Assembly: GCF_023053635.1 (NCBI RefSeq)
Contig: NC_086183.1
Span: forward strand, 32,035,501 to 32,099,500
Source: Elgaria multicarinata webbii
Lineage: Eukaryota; Chordata; Lepidosauria; Squamata; Anguidae
Direction: 5' to 3'
Length of the DNA: 64,000 nucleotides
The notes beneath the pieces are model-generated. The model was not told the DNA's origin. It worked only from the letters and a program-made list of their open reading frames with translations, and did not search any database. Positions within the stretch are counted from its first letter, which is position 1, and every line of letters starts with the position of its first letter. Position numbers and translations under genes: made by a program. Below, one piece after another: positions 35,901 to 45,099 of this stretch.

Positions 35901-38900
35901 GGGAACCTTGTGGCTCCCCGGGACGGTTTGGTCAAGCGACTCCCATCAGCCCTTCCCAGCACAGCCCTCGTCTCTAAAGAGTCCTGTGCTAATTGCCAAG
36001 CTGTTCGTGGGATGGAGGTGAAAGAGAGAAAGCGCATTTCCCCCTCTCCCCCTCCTCATGGGCCTGGGCCACCCGTTCTCCTGTGGTTGCCTCACTGAAA
36101 CAATTGGGGGAGAAGAATCACCCAGGGATACTTTCAAAGAAGCATATTTGGCTCAGCTTTACACCCCTTCCTCCGTTGATTTCCCCCCCCCCCCCGCCTT
36201 CTCTTCCTGTTTCTTCATTCTAGACAGAGAAAATCACTGTCTGTGGAGACACCCACGGGCAGTACTACGACCTTCTGAATATATTTGAATTGAATGGGCT
36301 GCCGTCAGAAACGAATCCATACGTATCCTTTCCTGGTCATTCTTTCCAGGTTACAGTAGGCTCTGGAGAGCTGTTTCGCTCCCTGGATGGCTTCCTGGAA
36401 GGAGGGAAGGATTGGGGGCCCCGGGGCATATGTGGGCGGCGACATTTGTGTTTCCTCACAATTCCCCCCTCCTCCTGACAGGTGCGAGGGATCTCGCCGG
36501 CTGAGACCAAAAGGTTTCTTTTTACCTGTTAGAGGGAAAGTTGTAAGCCCCTTCTAGATGGTCTCATCAACTATCTGTTAACTGTGTCTCCCAGTGGAGC
36601 TGAATTTGGTTCATCCCCTGCAGTTGCCTCATACTTGACCTAGGAATAAATTTTATTTATTTATCTATCTATTACATTTCTGTACCGCCCAATAGCCGGA
36701 GCCATCAGGGGGACAAAGAGGAATAGATCAGTCTTTATTGCTTTTTTAAATTCTAAAAGACTGTCAAGTCTTTCGGTTGAAGTTTCCCAAAGGGACAGCG
36801 TTGTTGTTTTTCCTGAGCGCCGCCCCTTCCCCACTGTAGATATTCAACGGGGATTTCGTTGACCGTGGCTCCTTCTCCGTGGAGGTGATATTAACGCTCT
36901 TCGGTTTTAAGCTGCTATATCCGGATCATTTCCACCTACTTCGAGGTAAGGGCCTCCTCCTCGCAAGTAGCTCAGCAGAGGAAGAAGGGGCAAGGTGGAT
37001 CCCTACCTGCCTGCCTGCCCCACTCACCTATCCCTTGTTCAAAGCCTCTTTTTGCCTGCTTTTTATCTAGTTCCTTAAAAAAACAAAACAAAAAAACAGA
37101 GTTTTGTGGCATCTTAAAAACTGACAAATTTATTTTGGTATAAGCTTTCCTGGATGCTGTCAAGTTAAAAAAAAATTAAAGTAATAATTAAAAACAGCCT
37201 CACGCGGCTTCCCCCTGTCCCCCTCTCTTCAAGGTGCCTTTTGTTAGGGTTTTTAGCACAGGAAATGAGCGCTTGTAAGTCACTCATTGGGACTGGGCTT
37301 CTCTCCAGTAGATCCGGTTTTATTCTCCTGGCTCTATTTTGTGCTGGGGGAGGGAGCCAGTATGGGGTACCGGTTGCCTCACCCAATCCAAGAAGCACGG
37401 AGCTCCTGAACCCTCTGTGGTGTTTATGTATAGCATTTATATACCACTGAATATAGTAAAATCTCTCAGCGGTTCACAATACTAAGATGCAACCTTAAAA
37501 ACACTGCATTAGAACAAGGGTTCTGTAAAAAATACTTCCAACTACAGTAAAAAATAAATTAAGGAGCAGTAACGTGGAGCAGTATAATTCATTTACTTAC
37601 AAAGCCTGGATAAACAGGTGTGTTTTCAGGAGCCGTTTTAAAAATGTTACATTTTCTGCCTCCCGAACCACACGAGGGAGGGTTTTCCAGAGGGTGGGTG
37701 CCACCACAGGGAAGGCCCTGCTGTCGTGGTACTTCACAGCAGCATTCTGCTCATTTTGAAAAGACCAGCAAGGCCTCCTCTGCTGTTCTTAAAGGGGGCC
37801 TGGGTATGTATAAGGGATGGCGGTCTGCTAGGCATCTGCAAGACAGCACATCATGGCTTTGTTGGGCCCCCGAAAGAGATTTCTCCGCAAAGCAGCCACG
37901 TGCGTTACTTGTGCCGTTGTACCAAGCCTGTTTGTGCCGATACCCGGCCATGGAAATCTCTTTGGTGGAAGGCGGCAGCCGAAAAAATACGCTTCCTTTT
38001 GGCCTCTAGCTTCTCCTGATTTCTCCTGCCCTCTAGGGAACCACGAAACAGACAACATGAATCAGATCTACGGGTTTGAAGGAGAGGTCAAAGCCAAATA
38101 CACAACCCAGATGTTCGAGCTCTTCAGTGAGGTCTTTGAGTGGCTCCCTCTGGCGCAGTGCATCAATGGCAAAGTCTTGGTACGGAGGCCGGGGCTTGGG
38201 CTTGTTGGAAGGGGCAGGCGGGAGGTGGCCGGAGGCTCCTCGGGCATGAGATTCTTGCCCTTGCTGATCCTGGCTCTTCTTCCTTCTCTCTCTCCCGCCC
38301 CCCAGATAATGCACGGAGGGCTCTTCAGTGAAGACGGCATCACATTAGACGATATCAGGAAGATCGAGAGGAATCGGCAACCACCAGATTCAGGTGAGCG
38401 TGGAGGGCTGGGCTGGAGAAGGCCGGGGCGTGTGGAGTGCACGGTGCTTCTAGCTGGGGCACGCTCCCCCCCCCCCCCCCGCTGCTCCTGTGGGGCTATC
38501 ACCCAACGCAAGAAACCTCCGTAGTGCGTTCATCTTGATTAGTTTTAGCCCATTCATTGATTAAATGAGCATTATTTGCGCATGAGACAAAACCCGCAGT
38601 CGTTCAAAACACCAAAAAGCCTACTTTCTGGCAACGGGGTGTTTGATCAGAGGTGGGCAATTACTGGCTCGTGGCTCCCAGTGCAGCCCCCCCCTCCCCC
38701 GGCAGCATTCAGGCAGAACCCCGTCTTTTTTAAAAAAAAAAAAAAAAAAAAGAAAAGAATGATGCTTATTCTTTTAAGGAAAAAAATGGCATCCATAGCT
38801 GCTACAGTTCCCAAAGGGTCACGTTTAGCTTGCAAATAAGCTAAATTTGACCCCTTTGGCACGCCATAGCTGTTACAGATGGCATCCCCTCCCCCCCACT

Positions 38901-41900
38901 ATTTTTTATTTGGGTCATTCCACGGCCGGGGAAAGGCAGGGGGATGAAAAAGGCTCCCAAAGACGGCAGGCGAAGCTTTCCTGGCCTAGAGACGAAGCAA
39001 TTGGAGAACATTCACCCGTGATATTTGTGCAGGCCAGGCTGCTGTTAAAGGTGGAGAAGCAGCGCTTGGGGGGCGGGTCGGAAAGAGGTGGGGGCCCGAG
39101 GCCCTTGCCGATTGAGCCTGGTGGAACGCATGAGAGGTGGGTTTTAGCACGGGACGTTTAGTCCCCTTCACAGCTGCCAGGAGCACGGCAGCCTTTTCTC
39201 TCTTTCCCCTCCTCCTTGCGTTTTTTATTTGACCACTTGCCTTCCTGTTGGCAGGTCCCATGTGCGATTTACTCTGGTCAGACCCTCAACCCCAGGTAAG
39301 TCCTGCTTTGGCATCCCTCCTGACCCACCTGCTTGCGAGCCTCCTTATCTGGGCTCAGCTGTTTGGCGTCATCTGTATTCCGGGCATCAATCCTCCTTGG
39401 ATGCTGTTGAGTAGGCATTCCTGCCCAAGCTGGCCATTTCTTTCCCTTAGTCTTCAGGCTACCTTAGATCGGGGGCCCAGCTCTTCCTTCTACCACCCCT
39501 GGAGGTATCTGTCAGTCACCCCAGGAACTCGCCCACCTCCCCTGTCCAGCTCAGGCGTAGGAAGCTGCTTTATAGTGAGTCAGACCCTGGGTCCATCTAG
39601 CTCAGTATTGTCGACACTGACCGTCAGCAGCGCCTCTCCAGAGTTTCAGGCAGGAGTTCCCCCCGCATTACCTGGAGATCATAGAATCATAGAATAGCAG
39701 AGTTGGAAGGGGCCTACAAGGCCATCGAGTCCAACCCCCTGCTCAATGCAGGAATCCACCCTAAGGCATCCCTGACAGATGGTTGTCCAGCTGCCTCTTG
39801 AAGGCCTCCAGTGTGGGAGAGCCCACCACCTCCCTGGGTCACGGGTTCCATTGTCATACTGCTCTAACAGTCAGGAAGTTTTTCCTGATGTCCAGCTGGA
39901 ATCTGGCTTCCTTTAACTTGAACCTGTTATTCCGTGTCCTGCACTCTGGGAGGATCGAGAAGAGATCCTGGCCCTCCTCTGTGTGACAACCTTTTAAGTA
40001 TTTGAAGAGTGCTATCATGTCTCCCCTCCATCTTCTCTTCTCCAGGCTAAACATGCCCAGTTCTTTCAGTCTCTCTTCATAGGGCTTTGTTTCCAGACCC
40101 CTGATCATCCTGGTTGCCCTCCTCTGAACCCGCTCCAGCTTGTCTGCGTCCTTCTTGAATTGTGGAGCCCAGAACTGGACGCAATACTCTAGATGAGGCC
40201 TAACCAGGGCCGAATAGAGAGGAACCAGGACCTCATGTGATTTGGAAGCTCTACTTCTATTAATGCAGCCCAAAAGAGCATTTGCCTTTCTTGCAGCCAT
40301 ATCACACTGCTGGCTCATATTCAGCTTGCGATCTGCAACAATTCCAAGAGCCTTCTCGTTTGTAGTATTGCTGAGCCAAGTATCCCCCATCTTGTAACTG
40401 GGCATTTGGTTTCTATTTCCTAGATGTAGAACTTGGCATTTCTCCCTATTAAATTTCATCCCGTTGTTTTCAGCCCCGGGCGAGATGCTGCCAGGGCTTG
40501 AACCTGGGACCTTCTGCCACTGAGCCACGGCTCCTCCCCTATGGACCCCACTCTATGGGGACACGGGAAGGCAGGAGTTCAAGCTGACCCAGATGGGCCA
40601 GCCAAGCGAAAAGCCCCGTCCAAATAAGAAACCAGCGCTGATCTGGCTTTGTTTAGGGAAAGGCGGCAGAGTGGAGACGGACGCATGCCAGAAGGAGGGC
40701 AGCCCCACTTCGGGCGTGCTTCCTTCCCATCCCCGAGCTGTCTTAAGCAGCGTTCGGGAGCCTTCGTGGCTCTGACACCGTCGAAACTGGTTGCCCCTCC
40801 GGCTCCTGTGTGTTCCTACGATCCCGCCAAACGTCCGTTCTTCAAGGGAGTGGGGCCGGTGGCCGAAACGTGATGACGCGGGGGGTCAGGTTTACCCGGA
40901 CAAGCATCGAGGACCCCTTCCTCCGTGCCAGAGCCTTGCCCTCCCTGAACCATCCGCGTCTTCCCCCTTGTTTATCTCGCCCAGAACGGCCGGTCGATCA
41001 GCAAGCGTGGCGTCAGCTGCCAGTTTGGGCCAGACGTCACCAACAGCTTCCTGGAGCGCAACCATTTAGACTACATCATCCGGAGCCACGAGGTCAAGCC
41101 CGAGGGCTACGAGGTGGCCCACGACGGCAAGTGTGTCACCGTCTTCTCAGCCCCCAACTACTGGTGAGTGAAGGCGCGCCGCGCCGCGGTCTCTCTGGCT
41201 GCTTGCAGAGAAGTGGAGGGGCCTTCCATCGGAGGGCCGCCTTCCGCCTTCCCCAACCTGGCATCTTCCAGACATGTTGGATTCCAGCTGCGTCAGCCTC
41301 AGCCTGCATGGCCAGTGGCAGTGATGGGAGTTGTAGTCCCATCCACACATCGGAGGGTGCCAGTTCTCCCTCTCTGGGGACTTTCGCGGCAGTGCTTTCC
41401 TGAGAAGATCCATTCAGTGGCGTTCCCAGGGAATGAATGTGGGGTCTTCTTCAGGAAAACTGCAGGCCGTACCTCTGAGACAGGGCCCTTCCTAGAGGCT
41501 TGACTGAGGTGGTTGTGTGCGTGAGAGAGAAAGAGAGAGAGGTGTTAGTCCCTCATTGTTGGGAATGGGAATGGTGAAAGGCACTCCCTCCAGGGGTTAG
41601 GTCTCATTGAGGCAGTCGACCGCTGTCAAGGCCGTACCACTTCAGACCGCAGGTGCAGCCTTGCACGGCTGCATGCCCATCCAGACAAACAAACCAATTC
41701 CCTGCACACAGAAAATTAGCATGGCAGGGAGACGAGCGCAAGCCTTGACCTCGCCCTGACATGCTAGTATTTCTGTGTGCAGGGATTTGTTTGGGTTTCT
41801 GTAAAGCAGCCTTCCTCAACCTGGGGCGCTCCAGATGTGTTGGACTACAACTCCCAGAATGCCCCAGCCAGCTCTGCTGGCTGGGGCATTCTGGGAGATG

Positions 41901-42765
41901 CAGTCCAACACATGTGGAGCACCCCAGGTTAAGGAAGGCTGATGTAAAGGAACATCAGTCATGCAAGGCCCCCACCCCACCCGTGTGAAGTGGTACAGTC
42001 CTGGCCCAAGTCAACCCCTTCAGTGAGAACTAGATCTAAGGGTCAAAGGCATCTATCCCTCCCTGAGTGCTGCAGGCTCCGGGTTTATGGGGGGAGGGGA
42101 CAGCAAATGGCATTATTTGGACCCTGAGGGGGAAAGCCAGCTTCCATTTTGGGGAGGCATTTCTCCCCAGCCTGTTACCCACACGACGTGCATTCATGCC
42201 TTCCCTGCGCCCGCTTTTATTTACTTGTTTGTTACAAATCCCATAGTCCTGCCCCTCTCCCTTTTTATCACCACAACAACCCTGTGAGGTAGGTTAGACT
42301 GAGGGGTCGGTGCCTGGCCCAAAGCCTGGGCCAGTGAGCTTCATGGCTGAGCAGGGACTTGAACCCCGGGTCACCCCGTCTCACTCCAGCCACAACCCCA
42401 GTGCTGTGCTAACCTCCTCTTCCCACCCTGCTTAACTTTCTCTTGCCAGTGACCAGATGGGCAATAAAGGGTCCTACATCCATCTGCAAGGCTCAGACCT
42501 GCGGCCGGAATTCCACCAGTTCACAGCAGTGGTGAGTCCTTGTCCCGCAGGGCCCTTCTGGGGTGGCGTGCTCGAAAATGGCACGCCCCGCTCCTCCTTT
42601 TCTGCTCTCTTTCCTGGAATCTTGCCGTCCGGGCAAGATTTCGCTAGCAGCGTGGGTGGCGTTGACTAACCCGGCTGCTGCTGCTTCTTTTTTCTTCCCC
42701 AGCCTCATCCGAACGTCAAGCCAATGATGTATGCCAATTCGCTGCTGCAGCTGGGGATGATGTAA
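23859..42765 (+). CDS. PPP5C: PPP5C, serine/threonine protein phosphatase 5, complete (13 exons, 502 aa)
   Basis: PP5 removes phosphate from Ser/Thr of HSP90 clients (kinases, steroid receptors) and of co-chaperones in the cytosol and nucleus. Coding exons: 23859-23988, 28363-28604, 30543-30690, 33937-34058, 35052-35117, 36224-36322, 36840-36945, 38037-38179, 38306-38393, 39255-39295, 40985-41163, 42450-42531, 42703-42765. All borders are GT-AG and phases agree, giving 502 residues against 499 in human. Residues about 31-132 form three TPR repeats that bind the HSP90 C-terminus. The catalytic domain has GDTHG (D245, H247), GDFVDRG (D274, R278), GNHET (N306, H307), MHGG (H355), R403 and RSHE (H430), so all metal and phosphate ligands are present. 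The C-terminus LLQLGMM is the autoinhibitory helix. The ATG at 23859 gives MAEGER, against human MAMAEGER. Near-identity to human makes this certain. Confidence 0.98.
24066..24258. repeat. PPP5C: Tandem 41-base repeat with GC box and CCAAT box, PPP5C intron 1
   Basis: CTTGCCTGAGGGGAGGAGCC then AATGGTGGGG recurs at 24078 and 24119, in altered form at 24159, and more loosely at 24210-24256. Each unit pairs GGGCGGGGC (Sp1-like) or GGGAGGGG with GCCAATGG (NF-Y-like). Confidence 0.85.
26005..26101 (+). mobile_element. hAT element end resembling mammalian MER1 (Charlie group)
   Basis: CCTTTTTGGCACCAGGGACT then GGTTTCGTGGAAGACAATTT then TTCCACGGAC, followed by GGGGATGGTTTTGGG. From memory, the MER1 terminus differs at about one base in the first 50. 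Only this end is preserved; beyond 26101 the sequence departs. Confidence 0.7.
26102..26350. repeat. GC-rich block with a direct and an inverted duplication
   Basis: CATCCTGGCTTTGCTTTGGC at 26130 repeats as CATCCTGGCTTTGCTTCGGC near 26290. Between them GGCTTCGGAATGGTG faces CACCGTTCCGAAGC. Origin unknown. Confidence 0.6.
26428..27046 (+). mobile_element. L2 LINE, 3' fragment
   Basis: Decayed L2 ORF C-terminus: GACTACTGTAATGCGCTCTA (DYCNAL), AACTTCAACTGGTCCAGAG (KLQLVQ), TGGGACCAGGCTGCCTGAAA and GAACGCC ([10 protein letters not shown]). It ends in a T-rich tail and TACGAATAAATAA. Reading frames are broken. Confidence 0.85.
27114..27209. mobile_element. Palindromic MITE (family D)
   Basis: CAGCCTTCCTCAACCTGGGG and CGCTCCAGATGTGTTGGACT form the left arm; AGCACCAGGTTGGGGAAGGC the right end. 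Shorter than the copy at 48703. Confidence 0.75.
27240..27520 (-). mobile_element. L2-clade LINE tail (GCACCAACAATGTAC family), old copy
   Basis: AATTTATATAGCACCAACAA then TGTACTTGGTGCTGTACAG matches the tail at 29055 with more divergence. TTTTCAAACGCTTTTTAAAA corresponds to the ORF end. Confidence 0.6.
28363..28604 (+). CDS. PPP5C: PPP5C exon 2, TPR repeats
   Basis: Acceptor [30 protein letters not shown] leads through TPR 1-3 and includes KGYYRRA, whose basic residues belong to the carboxylate clamp for the HSP90 MEEVD tail. The donor GTAAGT is followed at once by a 125-base purine tract. Confidence 0.97.
28611..28735. repeat. PPP5C: (GAG)n purine tract at the PPP5C exon 2 donor
   Basis: 125 bases of only A and G on the sense strand, starting about 7 bases after the GT of the donor. 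GGAGAAGGGAGG interrupts twice. Confidence 0.97.
29030..29770 (-). mobile_element. L2-clade LINE, 3' part with an open 185-codon frame
   Basis: The minus-strand frame 29765-29208 encodes an L2-type RT C-terminus: [47 protein letters not shown] and [20 protein letters not shown]. The tail carries GCACCATCAATGTACATGGT and GCTGTACAGAG. It is 5'-truncated, in a PPP5C intron, and open across the frame, so fairly young. Confidence 0.88.
29918..29946 (+). repeat. (TAGGG)n pentamer, possible G-quadruplex
   Basis: Four TAGGG units lead into a longer G run (TAGGGGGGGC-like end): at least five runs of three or more G within 29 bases, in PPP5C intron 2 on the sense strand. Confidence 0.9.
30543..30690 (+). 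CDS. PPP5C: PPP5C exon 3, end of TPR domain and linker helix
   Basis: Acceptor TTCGGCCAG. It reads [20 protein letters not shown] onward to SLDIESM, matching human apart from a few substitutions. The donor A|GTGAGT leaves phase 1. Confidence 0.97.
30765..30945 (+). mobile_element. CR1 LINE, short 3' fragment
   Basis: CCTAGGGAGGTTGTGGGCTC, then AAGAGGCAGCTGGACAACC and a 3' end of TTCTGTGATTCTGTGATT. It begins just after PPP5C exon 3. Confidence 0.9.
30946..32460. other. PPP5C intron 3, nothing recognised
   Basis: Unique-looking intron sequence with no coding frame or repeat family that I can support. Confidence 0.5.
32463..33261 (+). mobile_element. CR1 LINE, 3' fragment
   Basis: AATGAAATTTAATAGGAATA then ATGCCAAGTTCTACATTTAG opens inside the RT. 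An open frame at 32635-33174 (179 codons) runs [20 protein letters not shown] to [10 protein letters not shown] and LSGML. It ends in TTCTATGATTCTATGATTCT. Confidence 0.94.
33262..33936. other. End of PPP5C intron 3, nothing recognised
   Basis: Unique intron sequence between the CR1 copy and exon 4. Confidence 0.5.
33937..34058 (+). CDS. PPP5C: PPP5C exon 4
   Basis: Acceptor CTCTCCCCAG, donor GTAACC. It reads [20 protein letters not shown] and ends [10 protein letters not shown]. This is the linker and first helix of the catalytic domain. Confidence 0.97.
34098..34270 (-). mobile_element. tRNA-derived SINE, nearly complete
   Basis: Reverse complement: CCGTGGCAGAGCCCCCAGG, box B GGTTCGATTCCCGG, CTGCCTGAAACCCTGGACAG, GTCGACAACACTGGGCTCGA, GGGGTCCGACGTGGTATAAG. 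This unbroken copy defines the SINE split at 3598 and 39547. Confidence 0.85.
34405..34530 (-). mobile_element. L2-type LINE 3' tail
   Basis: TTTCTTACCCGCCTCTCCAC and TTGGATTGAGGCGGGGAACA then an A-rich AAAACTGATTAAAAAC. The same layout occurs at 45110-45200. Confidence 0.6.
35052..35117 (+). CDS. PPP5C: PPP5C exon 5
   Basis: A 66-base phase 0-0 exon: [20 protein letters not shown] then KE. Acceptor CCTCTTGCAG, donor GTGAGT. Confidence 0.97.
35290..35828. mobile_element. Non-autonomous DNA transposon, about 540 bases (PPP5C intron 5)
   Basis: Begins CTCAATTCAGACAACGTG and ends ACGTGTCATCTGAATGGCG, imperfect inverted repeats. Inside, GGGAAACTCCACTCAACG and CAACAGTGGTGTAAAAACTC make further inverted pairs. 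No transposase frame. Confidence 0.65.
36224..36322 (+). CDS. PPP5C: PPP5C exon 6, first metal-binding motif
   Basis: [20 protein letters not shown] and onward to SETNPY. GDTHG supplies metal ligands D245 and H247. Acceptor TTCATTCTAG after a long C/T tract; donor GTATCC is weaker than the others. Confidence 0.96.
36655..36712 (-). mobile_element. L2-type LINE tail fragment
   Basis: TTTATTTATCTATCTATTAC then TTCTGTACCGCCCAATAGCC and GGAGCC. Confidence 0.6.
36840..36945 (+). CDS. PPP5C: PPP5C exon 7, GDFVDRG motif
   Basis: [20 protein letters not shown] to HFHLLRG. D274 bridges the two metals and R278 binds phosphate. Acceptor CCACTGTAG, donor GTAAGG, phase 1. Confidence 0.97.
37418..37860 (-). 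mobile_element. L2 LINE, 3' fragment
   Basis: TTTATATACCACTGAATA...GCGGTTCACAAT tail, then TGTTTTCAGGAGCCGTTTTA, CGAACCACACGAGGGAGGGT and TTTCCAGAGGGTGGG, shared closely with 48905-49400. Confidence 0.75.
38037..38179 (+). CDS. PPP5C: PPP5C exon 8, GNHET motif
   Basis: [20 protein letters not shown] to CINGKVL. N306 and H307 are a metal ligand and the general acid. Acceptor TGCCCTCTAG, donor GTACGG. Confidence 0.97.
38306..38393 (+). CDS. PPP5C: PPP5C exon 9, MHGG motif
   Basis: [20 protein letters not shown] then [10 protein letters not shown]355 is a metal ligand. Acceptor GCCCCCCAG, donor G|GTGAGC. Confidence 0.97.
38394..39254. other. PPP5C intron 9, mostly unannotated
   Basis: Contains an A run at 38732-38750 and C-rich tracts. 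38640-38880 has a weak inverted pair (CAAAGGGTCACG..AAATTTGACCCCTTTG). No coding exon. Confidence 0.45.
39255..39295 (+). CDS. PPP5C: PPP5C exon 10 (41 bases)
   Basis: A very short exon reading [14 protein letters not shown], identical to human in this stretch. Acceptor CTGTTGGCAG, donor GTAAGT. Confidence 0.96.
39547..40535 (-). mobile_element. tRNA-derived SINE split by a CR1 insertion
   Basis: The SINE body (39547-39677: GTAGGAAGCTGCTTTATAGT; GTCGACACTGACCGTCAGC; GAGTTTCAGGCAGGAGTTCC) is separated from its tRNA-like head (40471-40535: GGCTTGAACCTGGGACCTTC and GCCACTGAGCCACGG) by the CR1 at 39679-40470. Same SINE as 34098. Confidence 0.82.
39679..40470 (-). mobile_element. CR1 LINE, 3' fragment inserted in a SINE
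   Basis: Minus-strand frame 40528-39854 reads [20 protein letters not shown], then [19 protein letters not shown] and onward to [10 protein letters not shown]. On the + strand it opens with ATCATAGAATCATAGAATAG, the CR1 3' end. Confidence 0.94.
40985..41163 (+). CDS. PPP5C: PPP5C exon 11, catalytic R403 and H430
   Basis: [20 protein letters not shown] and onward through YIIRSHEVK to SAPNYC. R403 contacts phosphate and H430 is a metal ligand. Human GGR is DGK here ([10 protein letters not shown]), a conservative change outside the active site. Donor TG|GTGAGT splits the Cys codon. Confidence 0.97.
41250..41345. mobile_element. Palindromic MITE (family D) remnant
   Basis: TTCCCCAACCTGGCATCTTC, CAGACATGTTGGATTCCAGC and GATGGGAGTTGTAGTCCCAT, directly after PPP5C exon 11. 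Only partly symmetrical. Confidence 0.5.
41807..41941. mobile_element. Palindromic MITE (family D), full hairpin
   Basis: Left arm CAGCCTTCCTCAACCTGGGG then CGCTCCAGATGTGTTGGACT and ACAACTCCCAGAATGCCCCA; right arm is its near-perfect reverse complement. Flanks CTGTAAAG and ATGTAAAG are a likely 8-base target duplication with one mismatch, fitting a hAT origin. Confidence 0.85.
42222..42420 (-). mobile_element. MIR-like CORE-SINE, diverged
   Basis: CACCACAACAACCCTGTGAG then GTAGGTTAGACTGAGG, GCCTGGCCCAAAG and GGGACTTGAACCCCGGGTC (box B reversed). Ends 30 bases before PPP5C exon 12. Confidence 0.65.
42450..42531 (+). CDS. PPP5C: PPP5C exon 12
   Basis: [19 protein letters not shown] then PEFHQFTAV. 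It completes the split Cys codon of exon 11. Acceptor CTCTTGCCAG, donor GTGAGT. Confidence 0.97.
42703..42765 (+). CDS. PPP5C: PPP5C exon 13 (coding part) and stop
   Basis: [20 protein letters not shown] then TAA at 42763-42765. Human has PMAYANTLLQLGMM. These residues form the C-terminal helix that helps hold the TPR domain over the active site. Confidence 0.97.
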   Translation, partial: PHPNVKPMMYANSLLQLGMM

Positions 42766-44326
42766 GCCTCCTTCCTTCGCCCCTGCCAGCTCGCTCTCGC
42801 CCTGCCTGGAGTCCCGTGCGCGAGGCAAACGCCCGCGGTTTTCTTGATTTCTTTTACAATTCCTTCCAATATCAGCCTTCACTACAAAGCAGGGGTTTTG
42901 GGCAGGGAGGTTGGAAGGGGAAGTGTCTAAAGCCTTGAGCATCTACTGTTGAGGTGGGATTGTTGAAGAGATTGCCTAGGTCATCACACCCCATCCCCAG
43001 GAGGCAGGCACCGACCCAGGGCGGCCCGTTTTTCTCTTCCTCGCTGACTTTGCGTGCGCAGACAAGGAGAAAACGGCAGCCAGAGTGTTAGAAGTGACTG
43101 CTTTCTTTTTTAATATATTGGAAGACTGTATTTATTCCCCATCTTCTCTGATTTCCTCTCCTGCTGCTGCTCTCTACCCTCCCTTCCCCGCTTGGTCAAA
43201 CTCGGCCTTCCCACATGCAGGCCGAAGGCAGAGGGGGAGGTTGTCATGGTGGAGCCGGTGCGGTGCCCCATGTCCCGAAAAGCAGAGCGTGACTGTGTTA
43301 GAGGGGGCCGGCGCCCCGGCCACGTCCCCCGCTCCCGAGCGTGGCATCTGGTTCCATCGCAGCAAAGGAAAGGTCCAGTGGGCACTTCCTGAGCCAAACC
43401 CCTCGAAGGTCAGGGAGCCCTAGCAGGAAGCCAATGTCGGGTGACGGGCCGTGTCTTCCCCCCCCTCCCCCCCGGGAAGCAGCACTGCCCTTCTGAGGTC
43501 TGCCATCTCCTGGCCAGGTAGGGAAGGGAAGGCGTTTGGCCGTGGCTCAGCACCTCACTTACCTGCCTGCTCCTCCCACCCACCCTGTGTACTTAGCAGC
43601 TGCCGTCGGTATTTTCACACCTGGCCCGGTCTGTAAGATCCTGGCAGGTGTGGAAATCTGTCCTGGGGTGGAGAGGCAAAACTTCTCAGTCAGTAGCATG
43701 TCCGGGATGGGAGTGGTGTGTTTGTGTGTGTGTGCGCGTGCGCGTAAATGAATTCCTCCTTCCATTTCAAAGCCGGCTCTGGAGAATGGTTAGATGAGCC
43801 CCAAGCCCCAAGCGACTTACCTGTGCGCTCAATTCGGCCCGTGGGGCTGCCTGTTCCTCGCCGTTCTTCTTAGTTCTTCTCCATCATATCTCAATTTCGC
43901 AGCAGGAAGCCAACGTCTAAAGCAATTTGGGTAGAGGCAGGGAGGTTTTTTTGGAAGGGAAGAGTTTGATCGCGCTGACCCCGGAGCTTTCTGCACTCTC
44001 TGCATTCCAAGCTCATCAGTCCGTCTTGTGGACCCTCTGCTCTAGGATCCGGCGCTGTAGGCATTTGGAGGAGGGGAAAACTCATCTGGGCATTTTTACC
44101 TCTCTTCGACCCTAAGGTCAGCAGGCTTTGGGGATCTCTTTTCGTTTGTGTCCTGGGGAATGTGGTTCGAAGACCATGCATCTCTTGGGATCTTTCTCTC
44201 TTCCCTCTGACTGCCTTAGAAGGAACCCCTTAGTCCAGGATGAGCTCCCTCTAGGTGTCTGCAAAGCTGTTGGTGCCTTGACCAACTTTCTAGGGACCTT
44301 CTAGCTTCGAAATCTCAGTGGGCTTG

Positions 44327-44370
44327 AGGAGGAGAGGAGAGGAGAGGAGAGAGAGAGAGAGAGAGAGAGA
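44327..44370. repeat. (GGAGA)n-(GA)n repeat in the PPP5C 3'UTR
   Basis: GAGGAGAGGAGAGGAGAGGA passes into a GA dinucleotide run. Confidence 0.95.
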
Positions 44371-44923
44371 CCAAACCAAATCATATCAGTCTGGCAGCAG
44401 AGATGAGCTGGGTCTGCTTTTTGGCTCCCAACTTCTATGTGGGTGATCGTCCATCCATCCATCCTTCCTTCCTCCCCTCCCTTCTCCAGCCTCTTAAGTT
44501 TTTTTGTTCATCAGAAATAATCCACAGAAAATGTAGGTGGGGAAGAAAAACCAGCATCCCAGGCCAGCCTAAGGCCCGTGGAACTGGGAACTAGGGTCGG
44601 GGGTGGGTGGGCCGTCCGGCTGTTCATGAGGTTGCCCTGACTTTTCTCTCCCACCCTCCAAACCTTGCGACCCCCCCCCCCCCATTCTTGCTCTTGCTCT
44701 GGGAAGTAGTTGTCATTTTGGCTTTCCCAAACCGAAACGAGGCCTGCTTTTTTTTCCTTTGCGGCCGAAATGAAGAGAAACCAGCGAATATTCCAGAATC
44801 ACTTTGGATGTTTTTTTCTCCATGCTGACCATGGAGGGTTCTTATACATCCAGGATTCCCTTTCCACTCGCCCTCCTACCTATTGAGTAATTTTACTGTC
44901 TGTAATTAAACAAAAGATGTTAA

Positions 44924-44929
44924 AATAAA
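44924..44929 (+). terminator. PPP5C: PPP5C polyadenylation signal AATAAA
   Basis: AATAAA lies 2.16 kb after the stop codon. A G/T-rich element (GTTGGCTTGCGTGCG) begins about 20 bases downstream, the usual layout of a cleavage site. Confidence 0.75.
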
Positions 44930-45099
44930 GCAACTATTGAAAGACCTGTTGGCTTGCGTGCGTTTGCCTTTCTCCTTTCGAAAGCTCTAACTAATCCTCG
45001 CACACGCACCCATTTTGTGTGGTCATCATCTATTTCACACCCCACTGGATCATATGTTTGTTGGGGAAGGTTCTTCCTCCCTGTGGGACATCATCATCA

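Larger units (their letters stand above)
42766..44950 (+). other. PPP5C: PPP5C 3'UTR
   Basis: About 2.2 kb of non-coding sequence follows the stop, with no repeat family recognised beyond simple GT/GA tracts. It ends at a canonical AATAAA (44924-44929) followed by a G/T-rich stretch from 44950. The length is inferred from the first good signal; an earlier cleavage site is possible. Confidence 0.7.
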
